Positions 17,748 through 26,977 of a stretch of DNA of 64,000 bases are shown here, piece by piece. Source of the stretch: Billgrantia endophytica (GTDB lineage Bacteria > Pseudomonadota > Gammaproteobacteria > Pseudomonadales > Halomonadaceae). Under the pieces are notes generated by a model. That model was not told the DNA's origin, ran no database searches, and was given only the letters and a program-made list of their open reading frames with translations. The stretch spans positions 255,659 through 319,658 of the forward strand of contig NZ_PNRF01000012.1 of NCBI RefSeq assembly GCF_002879615.1. Reading direction: 5' to 3'. Position numbers and translations under genes: made by a program. Numbering within the stretch: the first letter of the stretch is position 1; the number at the start of each line of letters is the position of its first letter.

Positions 17748-20129
17748 ATGACCCACTGGACGCTCAGCGACGACCCGCACGCCAGCCGCGAGGCCCACAA
17801 GTACGACAATCCCGCCCCGAGCCGTGAGTACCTTCTGGCTCGGCTGGAGGAGTACGGCAAGCCCATCACCCACGAGTCCATGAGCCGCATGCTGGGTCTC
17901 GATGACGAGGAACTCCAGGAGGCGGTACGCCGCCGCATGGCAGCCATGGAGCGCGATGGCCAGGTGCTTCGCAACCGTGGCAATGCCTATGCGTTGATCG
18001 ACAAGCTCGACCTGGTCAAGGGCAAGGTGCTTGGCCATCGGGACGGCTTCGGCTTCCTGCTGCGCGAGGACGGCAAGAAGCCCGACCTGGTGTTGCCGCC
18101 CAGGCAGATGCGACGTGTCTTCCACGGCGACTACGTGCTGGCCCGAGTCAGCGGCCGCGATCGGCGTGGGCGCGACGAAGCGACCATTGCCGAGGTGCTG
18201 GCGCGCAATACCCAGACCATCGTCGGCGTCTATCGGGAGAACACCTCGGAGTTCGGCGTATTGATTCCCGAGAACCCGCGTGTCACCCAGGAGGTGATCA
18301 TTCCCCACAGCGCCTGTGGCGGGGCGAAGGATGGCCAGGTCATCTCGGCAAAGATCGTGCAGCAGCCCGAAACCCGGGTGCAGCCGGTAGGGGAGGTGGT
18401 CGAGGTCCTCGGCGAGCGCATGGACCCCGGGATGGAGATCGACATTGCCATCCGCAGCTATGATATCCCCGCGGAATTTCCCCCCGAGGTACACGATCAG
18501 ATCGCCGGGATGTCGGCCGAAGTGGCCGAAGAGGACAAGCGTCACCGCATCGACCTGCGTGACGTGCCCTTCGTCACCATCGACGACGAGTCGGCCAAGG
18601 ACTTCGACGACGCCGTCTGTGCCTGGAAGACCAAGTCCGGTAGCTGGAAGCTTCTGGTCGCCATCGCCGATGTGTCGCATTACGTGCGTCCGGGCAGTTC
18701 CCTGGACCAGGAGGCGATCACCCGGGGCAACTCGGTCTACTTCCCCGGCCAGGTCGTACCCATGTTGCCGGAACTGCTCTCGAATGGGCTCTGCTCGCTG
18801 AATCCGCGTGTCGACCGATTGGCGCTGGTCTGTGAAATGAATATCTCCCAGTCTGGCGCCATCAGTCGCTACCGCTTCTATGAGGCAGTCTTCCAGTCCC
18901 ATGCACGGCTGACCTACAACAAGGTTTCCGCGATTCTCGACAAGCGGGACCCTGCCGGGGACGAGCTGCGCGAGGAGTATCGCGAACTGGTGCCTTCGCT
19001 GGAAAACCTGAATGCCCTCTACCGTTTGCTGCGCGAGGCTCGCGTGGCTCGAGGTGCCATTGACTTCGAGACGACGGAAACCGCCATCATCTTCAACGAT
19101 GAACGCAAGATCGAAAAGATCGTGCCGCGGTCGCGCAATGACGCGCACAAGATCATCGAGGAATGCATGCTGGCAGCCAACGTGGCTACCGCGCGCTTCC
19201 TCGACAAGCATGACCTGCCGGCCCTCTATCGCATCCACGAGCGTCCCTCGCCGGAACGGCTGGACAAGCTGCGGCTGTTCCTCAATGAGCTGGGGCTTTC
19301 GGTGGGAGGCGGCGACCAGCCGACGCCACAGGACTACCAGGCGTTGGCCGCTGCCATCAAGGGCCGCCCGGATGCCGACATCATCCAGACGGTGATGCTG
19401 CGCTCCATGAGCCAGGCGGTCTATTCGCCGCATAACGAGGGCCACTTCGGCCTGGCCTACCCGGCATACGCCCACTTCACTTCGCCGATTCGTCGCTATC
19501 CGGATCTGCTGGTTCACCGGGCGATCCGTTCAGTGATTCGAGGTCCGCGCCAGACCGCTACGGTGCTGCGCGCCGAAGGCGGAAAGGTGGAGCCGCCCAG
19601 CAAGTGGTGTCCCTACACCTTCGAGCAGATGCTCGAACTGGGTGAGCATTGCTCGATGACCGAGCGGCGCGCCGATGACGCCACACGCGATGTCGAGGAC
19701 TGGCTGAAGTGCGAGTTCATGTCCGACAAGCTGGGCGAAGTCTACGAAGGCACCATCGCTTCGGTAACCCAGTTCGGCATCTTCGTGCGCCTCGATGAGG
19801 TGTATGTGGAAGGCCTGGTACATGTCACCTCGCTGCCCTCGGACTATTACCATTACGAGCCCGAGAAGCACCGCCTCAAGGGCGAACGCACCGGCATGAG
19901 CTATCGGTTGGGCGATGGGGTCACCGTGCAGGTGGCGCGCGTGGACCTCAATGACCGCAAGATCGATTTCGCGCTGGAGGATGAGAAGCCTCGGCCGAAG
20001 CGCCAGCCTCGCAAGCGCCGTGGTGCCAGTGAAGAGACGCCTGTTTCTCCTCCCGCTGGAGGCGTCAAGGCGGATGCCAAGGGCGGCAAGCGCCGCCGCG
20101 GCCCCCGTAAACCCAGGGCGCGTAGCTGA
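17748..20129 (+). CDS. rnr: Ribonuclease R
   Basis: The 793-aa product has the RNase R plan: an N-terminal helix-turn-helix-like region, two cold-shock domains, the RNB catalytic domain with DDESAKDFDD from residue 279 (magnesium-binding Asp residues), an S1 domain near residue 660 (VYEGTIASVTQFGIFVRLD) and a basic Lys/Arg-rich tail. It is a 3'-5' exonuclease degrading structured RNA and rRNA. AAGGA lies 10 bases before the ATG. The stop codon overlaps the rlmB start (TGATG). Confidence 0.97.
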   Translation: MTHWTLSDDPHASREAHKYDNPAPSREYLLARLEEYGKPITHESMSRMLGLDDEELQEAVRRRMAAMERDGQVLRNRGNAYALIDKLDLVKGKVLGHRDGFGFLLREDGKKPDLVLPPRQMRRVFHGDYVLARVSGRDRRGRDEATIAEVLARNTQTIVGVYRENTSEFGVLIPENPRVTQEVIIPHSACGGAKDGQVISAKIVQQPETRVQPVGEVVEVLGERMDPGMEIDIAIRSYDIPAEFPPEVHDQIAGMSAEVAEEDKRHRIDLRDVPFVTIDDESAKDFDDAVCAWKTKSGSWKLLVAIADVSHYVRPGSSLDQEAITRGNSVYFPGQVVPMLPELLSNGLCSLNPRVDRLALVCEMNISQSGAISRYRFYEAVFQSHARLTYNKVSAILDKRDPAGDELREEYRELVPSLENLNALYRLLREARVARGAIDFETTETAIIFNDERKIEKIVPRSRNDAHKIIEECMLAANVATARFLDKHDLPALYRIHERPSPERLDKLRLFLNELGLSVGGGDQPTPQDYQALAAAIKGRPDADIIQTVMLRSMSQAVYSPHNEGHFGLAYPAYAHFTSPIRRYPDLLVHRAIRSVIRGPRQTATVLRAEGGKVEPPSKWCPYTFEQMLELGEHCSMTERRADDATRDVEDWLKCEFMSDKLGEVYEGTIASVTQFGIFVRLDEVYVEGLVHVTSLPSDYYHYEPEKHRLKGERTGMSYRLGDGVTVQVARVDLNDRKIDFALEDEKPRPKRQPRKRRGASEETPVSPPAGGVKADAKGGKRRRGPRKPRARS

Positions 20130-20971
20130 TGGTGGCAGGACGCAAGGCGCCTGGGCACGAGCCCAGGGGGCGTCGGGATGTGGGGAAGCGCCCGGACCGG
20201 CAGGCTGCCGGGGCTCCGGGAGGTCTCGATGCGGTCTTCGGGGTTCATGCCATGCGTGCGCTGCTGGATCGAGGCGAGACCCCAAGAGAGCTCTGGGTGC
20301 AGGAGGGCGATGCCGGAAACCGTTTGGCCGAACTGGTGGAAATGTCCCGCCGGGGCGGGGCGCGGGTGCAGGTCCGTTCCCGGGGCGAGCTCGACCGGCT
20401 TTCCCGGGGAGCCGCCCATCAGGGCATCGTGGCCTTCTGCTCCCCACTGAGTGCCGAGGACGAGGCCTCGCTGTGGTTCAAGCTGGAAGCCTGGCCGTTC
20501 GAGTCGCCTCCACTCTTCCTGGTGCTGGATGGCGTGACCGATGTCCACAATTTCGGCGCCTGCCTGCGCAGCGCCGATGCCGCCGGTGCCCACGGCGTGA
20601 TCGTGCCCAAGGACAGGTCGGCTCCCCTCAACGCCACGGTGCGCAAGGTGGCCAGCGGTGCGGCGGAGAGCGTGCCTGTCTATCAGGTCACCAACCTGGC
20701 TCGGGCCCTGGCACGGTTGAAGACGCTGGGCGTATGGGTGCTGGGCACTGCCGGAGAGGCGGAGGTCGGCCTTTTCGATGCCGATTTCACCGGCCCCGTG
20801 GCACTGGTCATGGGAGCCGAGGGCAAGGGCATGCGACGACTGACACGCGAAGCATGCGACAGCCTGGTCAAGCTGCCCATGGCGGGAGCGGTGTCGAGCC
20901 TCAATGTTTCCGTTGCGGCCGGCATCGGCCTGTTCGAGGCGGTGCGTCAACGTCGTCAGGGCCAGGCCTGA
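20129..20971 (+). CDS. rlmB: 23S rRNA (guanosine-2'-O-)-methyltransferase RlmB
   Basis: The 280-aa product has a SpoU methyltransferase core: an N-terminal substrate-binding domain (residues 35-105), then [20 protein letters not shown], the VMGAEGKGM loop and the knotted [12 protein letters not shown] motif. It methylates G2251 of 23S rRNA in E. coli. The first 30 residues are a basic, low-complexity extension. It is translationally coupled to rnr, as in other gammaproteobacteria. Confidence 0.95.
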   Translation: MVAGRKAPGHEPRGRRDVGKRPDRQAAGAPGGLDAVFGVHAMRALLDRGETPRELWVQEGDAGNRLAELVEMSRRGGARVQVRSRGELDRLSRGAAHQGIVAFCSPLSAEDEASLWFKLEAWPFESPPLFLVLDGVTDVHNFGACLRSADAAGAHGVIVPKDRSAPLNATVRKVASGAAESVPVYQVTNLARALARLKTLGVWVLGTAGEAEVGLFDADFTGPVALVMGAEGKGMRRLTREACDSLVKLPMAGAVSSLNVSVAAGIGLFEAVRQRRQGQA

Positions 20972-20992
20972 GCATCGCCGCGCCGCACGCTC

Positions 20993-21021
20993 TTGCAAGT
21001 GGGGCCGGAGCTCACTAGAAT
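20993..21021 (+). promoter_or_regulatory. Promoter of the rpsF operon
   Basis: TTGCAA and TAGAAT are spaced by 17 bp, leaving a leader of roughly 100 nt before rpsF. The same two hexamers with the same spacing precede rpsU at 60537. Confidence 0.75.
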
Positions 21022-21073
21022 GCATGCGCCCGTTCCTGTGTGAGCGGGCGTTTCCATTTGACTATCACTCCTT

Positions 21074-21109
21074 GCTTCCCCTGAGCGACGATCGTTCTCA
21101 CGAGGAAGC
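21074..21109 (+). promoter_or_regulatory. Structured rpsF leader, possible S6:S18 binding element
   Basis: The leader folds as GCTTCC/GGAAGC, an internal loop (CC against CGA), TGAG/CTCA and a capping CGA/TCG helix, ending 22 bases before the rpsF start codon. S6:S18-binding leaders upstream of rpsF are known in many bacteria and repress translation of the operon. I cannot confirm the exact consensus by eye. An earlier hairpin CGCCCG/CGGGCG at 21027-21050 precedes it. Confidence 0.4.
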
Positions 21110-21131
21110 TGCCAACCCGCAAGGAGATCAC

Positions 21132-21521
21132 ATGCGTCATTACGAAATCGTGTTCATGGTCCATCCGGACCAGAGCGAGCAAGTGCCGTCCATGGTCGAG
21201 CGCTACTCCAGCATCGTCACCGAAAGTGGCGGCACCGTGCACCGCCTGGAGGACTGGGGTCGCCGTCATCTGGCCTACCCGATCAACAAGATCCACAAGG
21301 CTCACTACGTGCTGATGAACGTCGAGTGCAACGGCGAGACTCTCGATGAGATCGAGAACATCTTCCGCTTCAACGATGCCATCATTCGCAGCCTGGTGGT
21401 GCGCTGCAAGGAAGCCATCACCGAAGCGTCGCCAATGATGAAGCCGGCGGACGACAAGCGTGTTCGTCGCGACGAAAAGCCGCGCAGCACCGAAGAAACC
21501 GAAACTGCCGACGCCACCTGA
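21132..21521 (+). CDS. rpsF: 30S ribosomal protein S6
   Basis: The 129-aa product begins [18 protein letters not shown] and contains the [17 protein letters not shown]6 signature, followed by an acidic/charged C-terminal tail from about residue 100. It binds S18 on the 30S platform. AAGGAG precedes the ATG at 21132. It is the first gene of rpsF-rpsR-DUF2232-rplI. Confidence 0.98.
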   Translation: MRHYEIVFMVHPDQSEQVPSMVERYSSIVTESGGTVHRLEDWGRRHLAYPINKIHKAHYVLMNVECNGETLDEIENIFRFNDAIIRSLVVRCKEAITEASPMMKPADDKRVRRDEKPRSTEETETADAT

Positions 21522-21546
21522 TCCGCACGCCTGAAGGAGTCTTTAC

Positions 21547-21774
21547 ATGGCACGTTTTTTCCGCCGCCGCAAGTTTTGCCGTTTCACCGCCGAGGGTGTG
21601 AAGCAGATCGATTACAAGGATCTGGACACGCTCAAGGCCTATATCACTGAAACGGGCAAGATCGTACCGAGCCGTATCACTGGTACCAAGGCCCGTTACC
21701 AGCGCCAGCTGGCTACCGCCATCAAGCGCTCGCGCTATCTGGCTCTGCTGCCCTACACCGACAGCCACCAGTAA
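21547..21774 (+). CDS. rpsR: 30S ribosomal protein S18
   Basis: The 75-aa product begins [25 protein letters not shown] and ends with the [21 protein letters not shown] motif of S18. It sits 25 bp after rpsF with AAGGAG at 21533-21538. S18 pairs with S6 in the small subunit. Confidence 0.98.
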   Translation: MARFFRRRKFCRFTAEGVKQIDYKDLDTLKAYITETGKIVPSRITGTKARYQRQLATAIKRSRYLALLPYTDSHQ

Positions 21775-21785
21775 GCCGCAAGCCG

Positions 21786-22640
21786 ATGTTGCCGATCGCT
21801 CGCTGGTTGATGCGAGGCACGCCCTATGCCGCCGGTGGGGCTGCTTTGGCCGCCATCATTCCCTGGCTGTTCTGGTTCGGCGCCGCCATTGTCGCCCTGG
21901 CGACACTGCGTCGCGGCCTGGCTCCAGCGGTGCCGGTGCTGGTGGCTGCCGCCGTTCCGGCCGGATGGTGGTGGGTCCAGGGCGATGCCATTCCACTTGC
22001 CAGCGTACTGCTGGTCACGCTGATGGCGGTGGTGCTGCGAGCGCGCATGCGCTGGAGCGAAGCTCTCATCGTAGGCACTGTGGCCGGGGCGGCCATGATT
22101 CAACTGGGCGTCTTCGTGCCACCAGGCGGTACCGGACCGCTGCTGGAGCAGCTGCGCCAGGGGTCGTCCGAAGTCGATCGCATGCTCACCGAGCTGACCC
22201 GGCAGGGATATGATGCCGAGGAACTGGCCACGTTGCTGATCGGTGGTATCACCGGCCTGATGGTGATGGTCGCCGCGGTGGGTTGCCTGGCTCTGGCTCG
22301 CAGCTGGCAGGCCGGGCTCTACAATCCCGGTGGCTTCCGGCAGGAGTTCCACGCCTTTCGCCTGACGGTGCGTGAGCTTGGGCTGCTGGTGGTGCTGGGT
22401 GTCATTGGCATGGTGCTTGGTATCCCGTCACTCGGCATGCTGGCCTGGGTGCCATTGTTGGTGGCTGGTATTGCTCTGGTGCACGGCTTCGTCGGTGCGA
22501 AGGGTATGAACGGGTTGTGGCTGATCGCCTTCTATCTGCTGCTGATCACCACTTGGCCCATGATTCTGATCGTGCTGCTGGCGGCCTTCATTGACGTGTT
22601 CGCGGACTTCCGCGGCCGTCTGGCCTCCCGTAGCGACTGA
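21786..22640 (+). CDS. DUF2232-like multi-pass membrane protein between rpsR and rplI
   Basis: The 284-aa product is strongly hydrophobic with about eight transmembrane segments and no catalytic motif that I recognise. A membrane protein of this type (YybS/DUF2232-like) occupies the same slot between rpsR and rplI in pseudomonads. It starts 11 bp after rpsR without an obvious strong ribosome site, suggesting coupled translation. Function unknown. Confidence 0.8.
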   Translation: MLPIARWLMRGTPYAAGGAALAAIIPWLFWFGAAIVALATLRRGLAPAVPVLVAAAVPAGWWWVQGDAIPLASVLLVTLMAVVLRARMRWSEALIVGTVAGAAMIQLGVFVPPGGTGPLLEQLRQGSSEVDRMLTELTRQGYDAEELATLLIGGITGLMVMVAAVGCLALARSWQAGLYNPGGFRQEFHAFRLTVRELGLLVVLGVIGMVLGIPSLGMLAWVPLLVAGIALVHGFVGAKGMNGLWLIAFYLLLITTWPMILIVLLAAFIDVFADFRGRLASRSD

Positions 22641-22655
22641 CAAGAGGTTCACGAG

Positions 22656-23102
22656 ATGGAAGTCATTCTGCTCGATAATATTGGCAAGCTGGGCGGCCTG
22701 GGCGACAAGGTCGCCGTCAAGCCTGGCTACGGCCGTAACTACCTGGTTCCCTACGGCCTGGCCGTGCCGGCAACCAAGGATAACGTGGAAGCCTTCGAGG
22801 CTCAGCGCGCGGAGCTCGAGGCCCATGCCGCGGAGCGCAAGGCTGAAGCCGAAGCCCGTGCCGCCCAGCTCAACGAAATCGAGCTGTCGCTGGTTTCCAA
22901 GGCCGGTGATGAAGGCAAGCTGTTCGGTTCCATTGGTCCGCGTGACCTGGCCGAAGCGCTGGCCCAGGCTGGACTCGACGTCGCCAAGAGCGAAGTTCGC
23001 ATGCCGGATGGTCCGATTCGCCAGACTGGTGAGTATGACATCGACCTGCATCTGCATGCCGAAGTCGATGCCACCGTTCGCGTAGTGGTCGTGGCCGAGT
23101 AA
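22656..23102 (+). CDS. rplI: 50S ribosomal protein L9
   Basis: The 148-aa product starts [19 protein letters not shown] and has the [17 protein letters not shown] signature. A long central helix of charged residues links it to a C-terminal domain that ends in VVVAE. It binds domain V of 23S rRNA. It is the last gene of the rpsF operon and is followed by a strong terminator. Confidence 0.98.
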   Translation: MEVILLDNIGKLGGLGDKVAVKPGYGRNYLVPYGLAVPATKDNVEAFEAQRAELEAHAAERKAEAEARAAQLNEIELSLVSKAGDEGKLFGSIGPRDLAEALAQAGLDVAKSEVRMPDGPIRQTGEYDIDLHLHAEVDATVRVVVVAE

Positions 23103-23146
23103 GGGAGCGCAGCCAAGCAGCAAGGCTTGCACCTTACGATGTGCCG

Positions 23147-23182
23147 GGGCGCGGGGAGACACTCTCCCCGCGCCCTTGTTTA
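23147..23182 (+). terminator. Terminator after rplI
   Basis: A perfect 13-bp GC-rich stem (GGGCGCGGGGAGA / TCTCCCCGCGCCC) with a CAC loop is followed by TTGTTTAT. It separates the ribosomal operon from dnaB, whose own -10 may be TAGAAT at 23265-23270. Confidence 0.9.
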
Positions 23183-23303
23183 TATGGCGAGTGGCGAGAT
23201 TCGCGACCGGAAGCGGTCGCGGACTTTGTCGTATCGAGAGGTAGGGCAGGCTTCGGCCATCGGGTAGAATGGCACGGCCCTTTTCCATCAAGGCTGCCAT
23301 GTC

Positions 23304-24692
23304 ATGAACGACACCCTCGAGCTCGATCAGGAAACCGCTGCCCTGAAAATGCCGCCCCACTCGCTTGAGGCGGAGCAGTCGGTGCTGGGCGGCCTGATGC
23401 TCGACAATCAGGCGTGGGACACTGTGGGCGAGCGTCTGGTCGCGGATGATTTCTACCGTTACGAGCACCGCCTGATCTTCAACGCCATGACCGGTCTGGC
23501 CGAAGCCAGCCAGCCGCTGGATGTCGTTACCCTGTCGGAAGCTCTCGAGGGACGAGATCAGCTCGATACCGTCGGTGGGCTCGCCTATCTGGCGGAGCTG
23601 GCCCGCAATACACCCTCGGCCAGCAATATTCGCGCTTACGCGGACATCGTCCGCGAACGCGCCACCCTGCGGAAACTCATCCGGGCGGCCAGTCAGATCG
23701 CCGATGGTGCTTTCAGCCCCCAGGGCCGGCCTGCCGACGAACTGCTCGATGAAGCCGAGCGCCTGGTTTTTCAGATCAGCGAAGAGCGGCCCAAGTCCGG
23801 CGGCCCCATCGGCATGAGCGAATTGCTGGCCAAGGCGGTGGACCGCATCGATGAGCTCTTCAACATGCAGGGCGAGATGACCGGCCTCTCCACCGGTTTC
23901 CGCGACCTCGACGAGATGACCTCGGGCCTGCAGCCATCCGATCTGGTGATCATCGCCGGTCGACCCTCGATGGGGAAGACCACTTTCGCCATGAACCTGG
24001 TGGAACACGCGGTCATCTCCAGCGACAAGCCGGTCATGGTCTTCTCCATGGAGATGCCCGCCGAGTCACTGATGTTGCGTATGCTCTCCTCGCTGGGGCG
24101 TATCAACCAGACTCGCGTGCGTACCGGCCAGCTGGAAGACGAGGATTGGCCACGGTTGACCTCGGCGGTGAACCTGCTCAAGGACAAGCAGCTCTTCATC
24201 GATGATACGGCAGCGCTTTCGCCCAACGAGATGCGCTCACGCATTCGTCGCCTGGTACGCGAGCACGGCAATATGGCGCTGGTCATGATCGACTACCTGC
24301 AGCTGATGCAGATACCGGGCTTCAACGAGAACCGTACCGGCGAGATTTCGGAAATCTCGCGCTCGCTGAAAGGCATGGCAAAGGAGTTCGGCTGCCCGGT
24401 GGTGGCGCTCTCCCAGCTCAACCGCTCACTCGAGCAGCGGCCCAACAAGCGCCCGGTCATGTCGGACCTGCGCGAGTCCGGTGCCATCGAGCAGGATGCC
24501 GATGTCATCGCCTTCGTCTATCGTGATGAAGTCTATAATCCCGACAATCCCGACAATCAGGGCTTGGCCGAGCTGATCATCGGCAAACAGCGTAACGGTC
24601 CCATAGGGACGGTACACATGGCCTTCATCGGCAAGTACACCCGCTTCGAGGACCTGGCGCCTGACAGCTATGGCGAGACATTTGGAGGCTGA
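23304..24692 (+). CDS. dnaB: Replicative DNA helicase DnaB
   Basis: The 462-aa product has the N-terminal primase-interacting domain (MPPHSLEAEQSVLGGLMLDN) and a RecA-like helicase domain with Walker A GRPSMGKTT at residues 219-227, Walker B MIDYLQLM, and the QLNRSLEQR and LRESGAIEQDAD motifs. It unwinds DNA at the replication fork as a hexamer. No intein or insertion interrupts it. It follows the rplI terminator, in the standard gammaproteobacterial position. Confidence 0.98.
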   Translation: MNDTLELDQETAALKMPPHSLEAEQSVLGGLMLDNQAWDTVGERLVADDFYRYEHRLIFNAMTGLAEASQPLDVVTLSEALEGRDQLDTVGGLAYLAELARNTPSASNIRAYADIVRERATLRKLIRAASQIADGAFSPQGRPADELLDEAERLVFQISEERPKSGGPIGMSELLAKAVDRIDELFNMQGEMTGLSTGFRDLDEMTSGLQPSDLVIIAGRPSMGKTTFAMNLVEHAVISSDKPVMVFSMEMPAESLMLRMLSSLGRINQTRVRTGQLEDEDWPRLTSAVNLLKDKQLFIDDTAALSPNEMRSRIRRLVREHGNMALVMIDYLQLMQIPGFNENRTGEISEISRSLKGMAKEFGCPVVALSQLNRSLEQRPNKRPVMSDLRESGAIEQDADVIAFVYRDEVYNPDNPDNQGLAELIIGKQRNGPIGTVHMAFIGKYTRFEDLAPDSYGETFGG

Positions 24693-24706
24693 TCGTCTGC
24701 CCGGCC

Positions 24707-24734
24707 TTGAGCCTGGGGGTGGGCACCGTATAAT
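24707..24734 (+). promoter_or_regulatory. Promoter of the 97-aa hypothetical gene
   Basis: TTGAGC and a consensus TATAAT lie 16 bp apart, 35 bp before the start codon. Confidence 0.7.
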
Positions 24735-24768
24735 GCCGACCCCCGACAGATCATCACCAGGAGGCAGC

Positions 24769-25062
24769 ATGGCAAGCGGATTCAGGCGCGGCAAGCAGCA
24801 GCGCGCTCCCAAGCTGGAAGCGCGCGGCGAGCTCCAGTCACTGGAACGGGAAGGGCCCTTCAAGGAATGGCTAGGCATGCCGGACCTCTATCGCTTCCAC
24901 CTGACCGTGGACGGCGAGGCCTATAGCTACCAGACCGAGGACGCCGAACTGGCCGTGGCGGTGGGGGACCGTGTGATATTCCGCTACAAGGAAACCAGGG
25001 CGGGCAAGTGGATTGACCGTCGCTCGCTGGCCAAGGCCATCGATCCCGCCGATTACCAGTAG
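24769..25062 (+). CDS. Conserved-looking small hypothetical protein
   Basis: The 97-aa product starts at the ATG that follows AGGAGG (24759-24764). It has a basic N terminus (FRRGKQQRAPK), then a compact segment with GMPDLYRFHLTVDGEAYSYQT and VGDRVIFRYKETRAGKWIDRRSL, which looks like a small beta-barrel, perhaps nucleic-acid binding. I do not recognise the family. A strong promoter and ribosome site suggest real, substantial expression. Confidence 0.75.
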   Translation: MASGFRRGKQQRAPKLEARGELQSLEREGPFKEWLGMPDLYRFHLTVDGEAYSYQTEDAELAVAVGDRVIFRYKETRAGKWIDRRSLAKAIDPADYQ

Positions 25063-25155
25063 ACGGCACGAGGCAGGCTGCCGAAGCATGGTCTGCCTTG
25101 TCGTGCATCTGCCACAAGAACGACTGCCGCACGCGATTTCAGGGAACTCTCCTGC

Positions 25156-25228
25156 TGCCCGATAGTCATAACTCCAATATGCTACTGTCATGCTAATGCT
25201 ATCGGGCAACCGCCATACTGTGCCCGAT
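25156..25228. repeat. TGCCCGAT repeat array upstream of the DUF6482 gene
   Basis: TGCCCGATAG (25156-25165) and its perfect inverse CTATCGGGCA (25199-25208) flank 33 bp, and a third copy TGCCCGAT lies at 25221-25228. A CATACT box (25214-25219) lies between the second and third copies. The arrangement suggests a regulator binding site over the promoter of the next gene. Confidence 0.5.
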
Positions 25229-25279
25229 GGCATCTATATATCCGCAGTTGCTGTCCACTACACATGACATGGAGGAGCC

Positions 25280-25582
25280 ATGGACTTCGACGAACTGAAG
25301 GCCTTTGCAGGCAATCACGACAATTACGAGATTCGCGTCATTACCCATTCCGGGAGCCACTGTTACCAGGTGGAACTGGAGGATGTGGAAGGTGCCCGTC
25401 ACATGCTGACACGGCGCGGCAAGCCAGTGGTGTTTCGCTCTCTGGAAGATGTCTATCTGGAGCTGCAGCGTGCCGGAATCCATCGTGCCTTCCTGGTGCA
25501 GCATGTGCCCCAAGACGAGATGGTCGGCCGTGCGGCTCACTATCGGGATCCCTTGTCCTCACGGATGCCACTGGTCTTCTGA
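25280..25582 (+). CDS. DUF6482-like small protein
   Basis: The 100-aa product has no signal or membrane segment. It reads as a small alpha/beta protein with YEIRVITHSGSHCYQVELED and a C-terminal AFLVQHVPQDEMVG segment that resembles the DUF6482 group of pseudomonads and Halomonas. GGAGGAG lies just before the ATG. Function unknown. The 231 bp after it, up to hemH, are pyrimidine-rich and hold no gene. Confidence 0.7.
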   Translation: MDFDELKAFAGNHDNYEIRVITHSGSHCYQVELEDVEGARHMLTRRGKPVVFRSLEDVYLELQRAGIHRAFLVQHVPQDEMVGRAAHYRDPLSSRMPLVF

Positions 25583-25813
25583 CCGGCTCTGCCCCCTCTC
25601 TTTCTATTTCCCCTACTGCCATTCCCTACTGTCCCGTCATCCCTTTCCAGGGGTGGCATTGCCTCGTTGTCGATCATTGGCTCACCTCAAGCTATACAAA
25701 ATATCTCCTCAGTACAGCTTTCTTGCCCCTTCAAGCCCCCTTGCCTGATAAACTGTCTCCTGTCGTCTGTCGCGCCGACCAGAATTCGTCATCGACCAGA
25801 AGGAGCACCGTGC

Positions 25814-26887
25814 ATGACCTCAACGGGAGTGGAACCTGACCAGCCCGGCATGGGGCGGCTGGCCCATGCAGCAGTCGACCATCCGCCTGTGGCGAAGCGG
25901 AAGATCGGGGTTTTGCTGGCGAATCTCGGCACGCCGGATGCCACCGACTACTGGTCCATGCGACGCTACCTCAACGAGTTTCTCTCCGACAAGCGTGTGG
26001 TCGACTATCCGGGCTGGAAGTGGCAGCCCCTGTTGCAGCTGATCATTCTCTCGCGCCGCCCCTTCAGCTCGGGAGAGGCCTACCGCAGCATCTGGAACAC
26101 CGACAGGAATGAAAGCCCGCTACTGACCATCACGCGCGACCAGGCCCACAAGATCGCCGAGGGGCTGCATGCCACGTATGGCGACCAGGTCGTGGTGGAT
26201 TTCTGCATGCGCTATGGCAACCCCTCCACCGACAGCGTACTGCGCCGGATGCAGGCTCAGGGCTGCGAGCGTATCCTGTTCTTCCCGCTCTACCCCCAAT
26301 ACGCCTCACCTACCACTGCCACCGCCAACGATCAGGCCTTTCGCACCCTGATGACGCTCAAATGGCAACCGGCGTTTCGCACCGTGCCCGCCTACTTCGA
26401 GGAGCCGGCCTATCTTGACGCGTTGGCCGCTTCGGTGGAGGAGGCCTATGAGGCTGCCGAGGCCCGCCCAGAGGTGCTGGTAGCCTCCTACCATGGCGTG
26501 CCGAAACGCTATCTCATGGAGGGCGACCCTTATCACTGTCAGTGCCAGAAGACGACGCGACTGCTCAAGGAGCGGCTGGGCTGGAGCGACGATGCGATCG
26601 TGACGGCGTTCCAGTCCAGGTTCGGGCCGGAAGAGTGGGTGGGGCCGGCGACGGTCGAGTTCGTCGCCGAGCTGGCCCGGCAGGGCAGAAAGCACATTGC
26701 GGTGGTATCACCCGCGTTTTCTGCCGATTGTGTGGAAACCCTCGAGGAGATCAACGAGGAGATCAAGGGGAGTTTCCTGGCCGCCGGAGGTGAGCGGTTC
26801 ACCTATGTGCCATGTCTCAACGATCGGGATGATCACATCCAGGCACTGCTCGGGATCATTCGCCGCGAACTGTCGGGCTGGTGCTGA
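25814..26887 (+). CDS. hemH: Ferrochelatase
   Basis: The 357-aa product inserts iron into protoporphyrin IX, the last step of heme synthesis. It has the N-terminal GVLLANLGTPDATD motif, FFPLYPQYASPTTAT, the catalytic SYHGVPKRY with His227, and the C-terminal SPAFSADCVETLEEI signature with the conserved Glu. About 28 residues precede the conserved core. AAGGAG supports the ATG at 25814. A possible promoter (TTGCCC, 18 bp, GATAAA) is at 25723-25752. Confidence 0.96.
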   Translation: MTSTGVEPDQPGMGRLAHAAVDHPPVAKRKIGVLLANLGTPDATDYWSMRRYLNEFLSDKRVVDYPGWKWQPLLQLIILSRRPFSSGEAYRSIWNTDRNESPLLTITRDQAHKIAEGLHATYGDQVVVDFCMRYGNPSTDSVLRRMQAQGCERILFFPLYPQYASPTTATANDQAFRTLMTLKWQPAFRTVPAYFEEPAYLDALAASVEEAYEAAEARPEVLVASYHGVPKRYLMEGDPYHCQCQKTTRLLKERLGWSDDAIVTAFQSRFGPEEWVGPATVEFVAELARQGRKHIAVVSPAFSADCVETLEEINEEIKGSFLAAGGERFTYVPCLNDRDDHIQALLGIIRRELSGWC

Positions 26888-26913
26888 GCCGGGCAGGGGC
26901 AATCGAAGTGGAT

Positions 26914-26947
26914 GCAAGAAGGGCTGCCGAACGGCAGCCCTTCTTGC
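26914..26947. terminator. Bidirectional terminator between hemH and the first Mrp operon
   Basis: A perfect 15-bp stem (GCAAGAAGGGCTGCC / GGCAGCCCTTCTTGC) with a GAAC loop lies between the convergent ends of hemH and mrpG. Confidence 0.85.
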
Positions 26948-26977
26948 GTGAGGCCTATGAGCTTGTCTGCTCGGGCT

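Noticed and set aside
25595..25650. Pyrimidine-rich tract before hemH
   Set aside because: No repeat unit or symmetry; it could be leader RNA sequence but nothing supports a function.
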